Shown: one piece after another, positions 16,652 to 22,241 of the stretch
How positions within the stretch are numbered: position 1 is the stretch's first letter
Layout: the number at the start of each line of letters is the position of its first letter
Assembly (NCBI RefSeq): GCF_008831285.2
Contig: NW_022204515.1
Location: 1 to 22,241, forward strand
DNA length: 22,241 bases
Origin: Nymphaea colorata
Lineage: Eukaryota > Streptophyta > Magnoliopsida > Nymphaeales > Nymphaeaceae
Direction: 5' to 3'
The notes under the pieces: generated by a model
Databases searched by the model: none
What the model was told of the DNA's origin: nothing
The model's input: only the letters and a program-made list of their open reading frames with translations
Program-made: the position numbers and the translations under genes

Positions 16652-17210
16652 ATGTCCAAGCGTGAATCCAATAGAAGGAGCTCAAGACTGTCCTCGCCAA
16701 GGACATCGGAGCCAAGAACGCAGTCTTTACCGCCGACCATGTCGGCGAACTCCACGCCCTCTTCTCCCTCTACGCCGATCCCAGGCAGAGGAGAGCCGAT
16801 GTCAGAGAACTCCTCCTCACCGCCTCCACCCTCGGCCTCGAGCAGAAATACGAGTTCGTCTTCAGGCTCCTCCAGGAGGTCCAGGACTCCACCGGCGGAA
16901 ACGCCCTCGACTTCGAGCAGTTCCTCAAGGAGCTCACCGTCAGGATCGTACTTGTGGGATGACCAAGGGAAGCCCCTTCTCGGAGGAAGGCAGACGCGCG
17001 AACTTCACGCTCCTGGACGTGCAGGGCAAGGGCGAGCTGGACCTCAACGACTTGCGATACATCAACGAGCAGCTGAAGTACGGCTACAGCGACGAGCAGC
17101 TGGTGGAGATCATCCACTCGGTGGGCGGATTCAACGCTGAGACCATCCCGTGGGAGAAGTTCAACAAGTTCATCCAGAGGAAGGTCGACAAGAGAAGACT
17201 CGCCATCTGA
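16652..17210 (+). CDS. EF-hand (centrin/calmodulin-like) protein with degenerate Ca2+ loops
   Basis: About 179 aa. The start MSKRES is followed, after one base is restored in the CC run near 16671, by KELKTVLAKDIGAKNAVFTA, LHALFSLYADPRQRRADVRE, LLLTASTLGLEQKYEFVFRL and DFEQFLKELTVRI. A 20-nt intron then leads to GSPFSEEGRRANFTLLDVQG, LDLNDLRYINEQLKYGYSDE and WEKFNKFIQRKVDKRR, with TGA at 17208. The order of helices and the LLD-GKG-DLxDL pattern is that of four-EF-hand proteins. However, the loops lack most acidic ligands (e.g. DVQGKGELDLND), so calcium binding is doubtful. Ciliate relatives are often cytoskeletal or axonemal. Codons are strongly G/C-ended compared with neighbours, suggesting high expression. 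A Ser/Arg-rich overlapping frame from the same ATG is spurious. Confidence 0.83.
16948..16967 (+). other. 20-nt intron in the EF-hand gene
   Basis: GTACTTGTGGGATGACCAAG, containing the in-frame TGA. Splicing joins LTVRI to GSPFSEEGRRANF, the expected linker between the two EF-hand lobes. Confidence 0.92.
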
Positions 17211-17240
17211 TTAACATTCAACCATTATCATTTATCAACC

Positions 17241-17952
17241 ATGCCAGCCACTATTGCTGGAGCGGTAAGCACGGTGGTGGCCAAATAGGCTCGCTTTATT
17301 TTTCGGATGGTCTGTTGGGCATAAAATGGATCCCTATTATAAGTAAATATCGAAATTCGCATTTTGATTATAACTCCATCTCATATATAAATAATGCCAC
17401 TTTAAGTTTCCACAGCAAAGCTGAATTCCCGCCCGATCGATGATAATATGGAACTTTTTATGCTATCCGTCGGGCGTAAAGTAGGGATCCTTGGCGAAAC
17501 AGCCCAATTTGATCAGATTTCCATTGTTTAAAATTGGTTACTCTTAGCGTAAGCTTGCAATAGGCAAATTATTGTGACTCTAAAACTCATCAACAGGAAT
17601 CATACAGCTGTTTGCAGGCCATATTGATCAAATAAATGTTTTTGGGCTCACGACGGATGCGAAAGATGTGAATTATCACAAAAGCAAGCAAAAATCATAG
17701 CACTATCTCGCCCATTTAGTTCTGTCTGGAGGTAAAACCACCAAAAGAAGCATTTCTATCAAGTTTAAACTCAACTGTATTCGTTTTCCCGATTTTTCTA
17801 AATATTTAAATTTTATCGATTATTATACCGAACGCCAATCTCGCCAATGTGCACCCAAAGGCCCTTCCGTCTCACTCCAATCTCCCATAGAGTTCGATTT
17901 CAACTCCTATGCCCCTTTGGGAATATTTAAAATCGCTTATTAAAAATCATGA
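17241..17952 (+). CDS. Hypothetical protein, frame-disturbed
   Basis: Not recognised. ATG at 17241 (MPATIAGA), 30 bp after the EF-hand stop, with a possible 24-nt GT-AG intron at 17265-17288. The first part is uncertain; one frame gives MELFMLSVGRKVGILGETAQ and QIIVTLKLINRN. From about 17600 the frame is clearly coding (NVFGLTTDAKDVNYHKSKQK, HYLAHLVLSGGKTTKRSISI, KFKLNCIRFPDFSKYLNFID, SLQSPIEFDFNSYAPLGIF) and meets TGA at 17950-17952. The same frame continues open beyond that TGA, so this may be the first part of one larger gene reaching 19023. Confidence 0.45.
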
Positions 17953-17991
17953 GAGCTCAAAAGAAGCAAGCTGAGGACTTATGGTGGTTTA

Positions 17992-19023
17992 ATGTTCGAT
18001 ATTGAAATAAAGGAGGCTTATAAGTGGCAATTGCGGACTTTGATTGCGTTTGGAGGGGTAACCGAAGTCCCTTTTCTTGGTCCGATGCCTAAATATTTAT
18101 ATTCTTTATAATCAATACGAAAACTAATTAAACATTGAAAAACCCTCATGTCCTTGATCCCAATGCAGTAAAGTCGCAATATAGAAGCCAGCATGCCCAA
18201 ACGTGAATAAAATTAGCTCCAATTCTCAAGATAACCAATGCGTTGCGTTGCCTCCCCTTATCGTCCTTTTCTAAAAAATGGAGCGAATCTTCCTGGAAAG
18301 CCAACAGCCGATGCTGATTCTTAGTCTGAGGATTCGGCAGTCAGTTTTTAGCAAAATATACTGGACTAACACCTTCACTGCGCCATTTTCGAGATATAAA
18401 AAATGACAGGTTTACTGTTTTAGATTGTCAGCTTCGACCTATTATAGCATTCCAGGTCGCCTGAACCATACACCGAACGCCCTACTCTCTAGCTCTACCT
18501 CCAGCAGGCCTGTTCCTTGATAAAACAGGAGCAAGTTCCATTTTTTCTCTCCCTGCTTGCCTCATCGCCAAACGCCTTCAGATTCTTAGAGGAAATTTTC
18601 GAGTCATCTTCAGAGCTGCTTGCCCATGAGCTCGTTTTTATAAGCTTTCACGCATTCAAAACCTTCACGCCGGTTCAGGGCTTGCTTTATACTATTTCAT
18701 AATTAAGGTAGCTATCATCCGACCATCGGTTTCTCAAGATTACTTGCGACCATTAGGAGTTAAAACTTCTAAGCTTTTAGAAGGTCTTTGGAAGCAGGGT
18801 GGCTTATCAGGACAAGCTTCGCCAAAAAGTGGAGGAATTTTTGCAGTTTTATCTCTTTACATGGTTGCTAGTTCAGGAAAGCTATTTTGTCAATCCTCAT
18901 TATCAAAGAGTTGTTAAAGCGATCAAGAATGAAAAGAAGGAAAGGAAGAAGAACAACAGGATTAGGTTTGAAGAGAGAAAACGGAAAGAGAAAAAAATCA
19001 ACAAGCAAAATTGTAGCAAATGA
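17992..19023 (+). CDS. Hypothetical basic/helical protein, possibly continuous with the preceding frame
   Basis: Not recognised. The frame holds FDIEIKEAYKWQLRTLIAFG and VTEVPFLGPMPKYLYSL, an in-frame TGA at 18136, then ATG at 18148. From there it is open to TGA at 19021-19023 with more than a dozen TAR codons. The main part reads MRCVASPYRPFLKNGANLPG, an acidic stretch DADS[TAG]SEDSAVSF, YLQQACSLIKQEQVPFFLSL, SSPNAFRFLEEIFESSSEL, HELVFISFHAFKTFTPVQGL and QDKLRQKVEEFLQFYLF. A Lys/Arg/Glu-rich tail ends it. If the TGAs are stops, the safest CDS is 18148-19023. TAR read as Glu gives a natural acidic segment. It converges with the TLDc gene 175 bp away. Confidence 0.55.
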
Positions 19024-19198
19024 TAGTTTATTAATAATATTATCAACATTTTTCGTCACTTCATACATATTTGGAAGCTTATTATATGCCTTCATTACAT
19101 TTCTTTTCAAAAATTAAGAAAAAACTTGGTTTTTTTTAATTAATTGATTGTAGACGTATAGATAAGTAATCTGGTTTAAGGCCACATCAATCACTTGC

Positions 19199-22100
19199 TC
19201 ACTTGAAGTAAACTCTATGGATTTAGAATTCGCTAAGCTCAATCGTCATATCATCTCTCCAATAGTCCTTGCCGTATATCTCCTTCTTATCGTATTGTTC
19301 AAAATATTTTCCCAATACCTCTTTTACTACTAGGGTCCTATTGGATGGTTTCATTTTCAGGTGTCCATTGCCGATACTTAAGTCTCCATTGAATTAGATG
19401 CTCACGGGTGCAGCGGTTATCGAGTCGCCAGTTGGTCTTTTTAGCACATTCTTTTGATTATTCACTGAAAAGATCAATGCAGATTGCTTTGAAACTGAGT
19501 CTTTTTTGTAGTTAAGCACTCCAAATATGTTAGTCTTGTTGGCAAATAGGAATACAAAACATTCGTTTTGGAGATCACCCTTAGCAATCAAAGAGGAAAA
19601 AACGAATACCTTGCTAGCTTATGTGTACTTATACACTAGTCTTGACTATATGCTCTTTTTTCCTCCATAGATTTCATCAATCTTCTTTAGCAAGTATACA
19701 CGACCGCCTTACTGATTATCGAGAATGCATGAAACTCCGCAGAAAAGATCTTTCTTTTAGGAATAGTTGTTTTATTGGCTTTTAAAACTTGTATTGGCTG
19801 CTTTGGAGATTATTCTTCAATGACCATAGACTTTGGTGGACTGATATAGCTTCTTGGGACTTTATTCGCCTCCAGTCTTTTTACTTTTGCCTTCAAATTT
19901 TATATTTACTCCTCTAGAAGCTACTTTTCTTCACGAATGCTTTGAATCATCTGTTCGTATCCCTGCAGCAGGCCCTATTCTTCTTCGTTCCATGACATCC
20001 TTCTGGACTCATTAGCTGGCTTCATTGCACGCTGTGCTTCAAGCTACTTCTTTAATTAAAATATTTTTGCTTACATTTCTTTGATTGTTGCCTTAGCTGT
20101 ATTCATTTATTTTTAAAGCTTTTGGTTCTTTACTTAAAGCTATTTACTTATATCGCTATTTGGGTAAACCTTTTCACTTGGAATATTTATCGAGCGTTGG
20201 CTTTTACTTTGCTATTCACTTTTTTTGATTTTGATCAATAACTCTCTGTTTTGCTATTCTGCATTTTTAAGTTTCGCTAAAAGATCAATATTTTGCTTCT
20301 CTGTGATAGATTTTTCTTGGCTGATGGCTTCCAATCTCTACTTTCTTCTTTGGAGTTAATTATTCAATTCTCCTACTTGAGTCTTGAGTGCATTCACTTA
20401 TGAATTTAGGATTTCTTGCCCTTTTATCTTTGCCTTGAGCTACTCGATTTGATTAAAAGCTTCATTTTTTCTTGACTAAAGAGAATTCATTTAGTTCTTT
20501 ATTAGTTTTTCTGTTTTTGTTTCTCTTCTGTGATAGAATTTTTCATATCTCGGATGGCCAGCTACAAAGCTGCATTTCTTTTTTCTAAACCTTATGCCTT
20601 TTGTTTGATTTATGCTAGCTAAACTTTTAGCTTTTGATGGGATTGGTCTTTTTAATCTTTAAGTGAAGTGATCGACTAAAGCTACTTAGTCTTTTCGTAC
20701 AAGGTGCTTTTTAGTTTGGCATAGGCGTCCTGAAGTTGCTTCACTTATGCTTTTAGTTGAGAATTCTACTGCTTGGCATCAGTGAGTTGACTCTGAAGAG
20801 TATTTATTTGCTGATTTTGCTTCTTTGAGTGCTGTTCAAGGCTATTTTTTATTGGAATTAGCTATTCTTTTTACCTCAGTAATGCTCTATTCATTTGCTC
20901 TATCTCATCGATATGGTTTTTTTAGAGCTTCTGGGAATAATAGATGCAATTAATTAGGTCAGCCAATTATTGATGGTGATTCTATGGCTAGCCATGGATC
21001 AAATCCAGAATTTAGCTTAATTTTTTATCTTCAGAGAGCTGGTTAGAAACATACAAATAAGTCTTCTTGAACAATTATGCTTCACTTAGAAGCTTATCAA
21101 ACTACTCTTGTTATTTCTATTTGTTTTCTTGGTCTTTTGATATCGTTTGTCTAAGCTACAGTATTTAATCATTCAAGTGGTCAATTTAAATATCTTTCAG
21201 CTCAAGATCTCTCACATTAGAATTGGAAATTCTTCTTATTTAGTCTTGGAGATACTTGATTTCCCTGTTGAGCCTGAACTATCCACTTTAAAGGCTTTCT
21301 ATCCTTAGGCTGCTTGACAATGTAACCAGCTCAAGCTAAGATGATAGTGCTTACAGCTTGAGGCTGAACTTCTCTTGGCCTCCATCTATTTTACCGTAGA
21401 ATGCAGAGACTTCTTGGATGGTTGCAATCAACTTGGCTTAAAACATCTGAATCAAAGTTTAGGACTCTTATTGGTAGTATACTGCTGTTTAGATGCATTT
21501 ATTCTTCAGCTTCTCCACTTATTAGGTTAGTTATGAAACTAAAAATTCAGATTCTTGTTGTCTAATATTTTTCTGTGATATTTAGATTGCCTTTTCGGTG
21601 AGTTCGATGCTCAGCTGGTCGATTCTATCCACTAGCTTCTATATATAGTCGCTATATGCTGTAGACCTCGATGCTTAGTCTTAAAGTTGGGACATTAAAT
21701 GCTAAAACTATAGTTTTTGGGTTTGGGCATTATGAGTAAGGTGTTTCTCATTGTTGCATATCATATCTTTCAATGCCTAAAGAGCAGATTTTTCAAACAG
21801 ACTGCTTTTTTCGCTATAGGTGGCCTTAAAATCTTAATAGGACTTAGTCATGAACCGATAGTCTGACTGATTATTTTTACTTGCTTCTTATTTCTGCTTG
21901 AGTTATTGTTTAAGTGTAGTGATTTCCCTTTTCAGTTGCGCTTCATCGGATTTCCATAAATTCTAAGCTTTTAGTCTGCTAGTATTTTGTTTTTCAATCT
22001 ATGCGTCAGCTTTATCTGTCAATTGGCGTTAGAGCTTTCTATATTTTTCTTCAAATAAGGTTGTCAATTCTTAATTATGATTAGTTAGTCTTGATTCTGC

Positions 22101-22241
22101 CTATTCAAGGACTCTTATTTTCTATTAAAGATGTTTTTGGGATAGGCTAGATTGGGTTTGGCACTGAGAAAGATGATCCTGGCTAACTTTCAACTCATTT
22201 TAAAGCTATTTTATTCTATTTTTCAATGCGAGCAGATTCCT
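19199..22241 (-). CDS. Long coiled-coil protein with C-terminal TLDc-like domain (5' end outside window)
   Basis: Runs in from the right edge; more than about 1,000 aa are visible. From 22241 to about 20000 the minus strand encodes almost unbroken charged coiled coil dense in TAR codons (e.g. LKREITTLKQ[TAA]LKQK; SRLTNHN[TAA]ELTTLFEEK), with heptads that make best sense with Glu at those codons. A linker of about 150 bp near 19745-19900, with one or two one-base frame moves, leads to a globular C-terminus. That domain reads GVSCILDNQ, VYLLKKIDEIYGGKKS, KGDLQNECFVFLFANKTNIF, GVLNYKKDSVSKQSALIFSV, FNGDLSIGNGHLKMKP, YWRDDMTIELSEF[TAA]IHRVYF, stop TGA at 19201-19199. The FG..Y / F.FS / DL.I / E-v-Y pattern and position suit a TLDc domain, frequent at the end of ciliate coiled-coil proteins. 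Cellular role unknown. Confidence 0.7.

Noticed and set aside
16652-17140. Ser/Arg-rich open frame starting MSKRESNRRSSR, as an RS-domain splicing protein
   Set aside because: It overlaps EF-hand helices in another frame; the Ser/Pro/Arg bias is the shifted reading of GC-rich EF-hand codons, and the EF-hand frame matches a known fold after one base and one intron.
1-22241. tRNA, rRNA or other structured RNA genes
   Set aside because: I scanned the intergenic gaps by eye for cloverleaf arms and T-loop motifs and saw none; a covariance-model search would settle this.

Overview
The window is one end of a ciliate macronuclear chromosome. It opens with about 15.7 perfect CCCCAA telomere repeats at base 1. 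Genes are dense, lie on both strands, use TGA as the stop and read TAA and TAG as sense, and several carry spliceosomal introns of only about 17-26 nt. At recognisable conserved positions (malic enzyme, 3R-MYB, TSR3, TLDc tail) the TAR codons mostly fall where relatives have glutamate. This points to the peritrich-type code (UAA/UAG = Glu, NCBI table 30) rather than the commoner UAR = Gln. CCCCAA telomeres fit Oligohymenophorea. A peritrich-like ciliate is my best inference; the species is not identifiable.

Layout, left to right: telomere (1-94); a small secreted Cys-rich protein transcribed toward the telomere (215-595, -); an OST3/OST6 oligosaccharyltransferase subunit (1055-2129, -); a 79-aa protein (2191-2430, -) with its ATG 32 bp from that of a ciliate hypothetical (2463-3681, +); a coiled-coil-like hypothetical (3730-4594, -); a malic enzyme with an extra degenerate N-terminal malic-like module (4948-6763, +); two unrecognised minus-strand genes (6717-7423 and a long disordered Pro/Gln-rich one at 7627-10269); a basic KEN-containing protein (10851-11785, +); a coiled-coil protein (11829-12540, -); the 18S rRNA acp-transferase TSR3 (12859-13469, +); a type II membrane GT2 glycosyltransferase (13550-14896, -); a three-repeat MYB (14969-16264, -).

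An 80-bp interstitial, slightly degenerate TTGGGG array (16451-16530) follows. Its orientation is that expected for a right-hand chromosome end. Beyond it lie an EF-hand/centrin-like gene (16652-17210, +), unrecognised plus-strand coding sequence with two in-frame TGAs (17241-19023), and a long coiled-coil protein with a TLDc-like C-terminus running off the right edge (19199-22241, -).

The genes are housekeeping and ciliate-specific, with no sign of operon-like function. Nearly every gene has apparent one-base frame breaks. Where homology fixes the frame, these are mostly single-base losses in homopolymer runs, as expected of imperfectly polished long reads, so I treat the genes as probably intact rather than as pseudogenes. 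Gene boundaries given here are therefore approximate in places.
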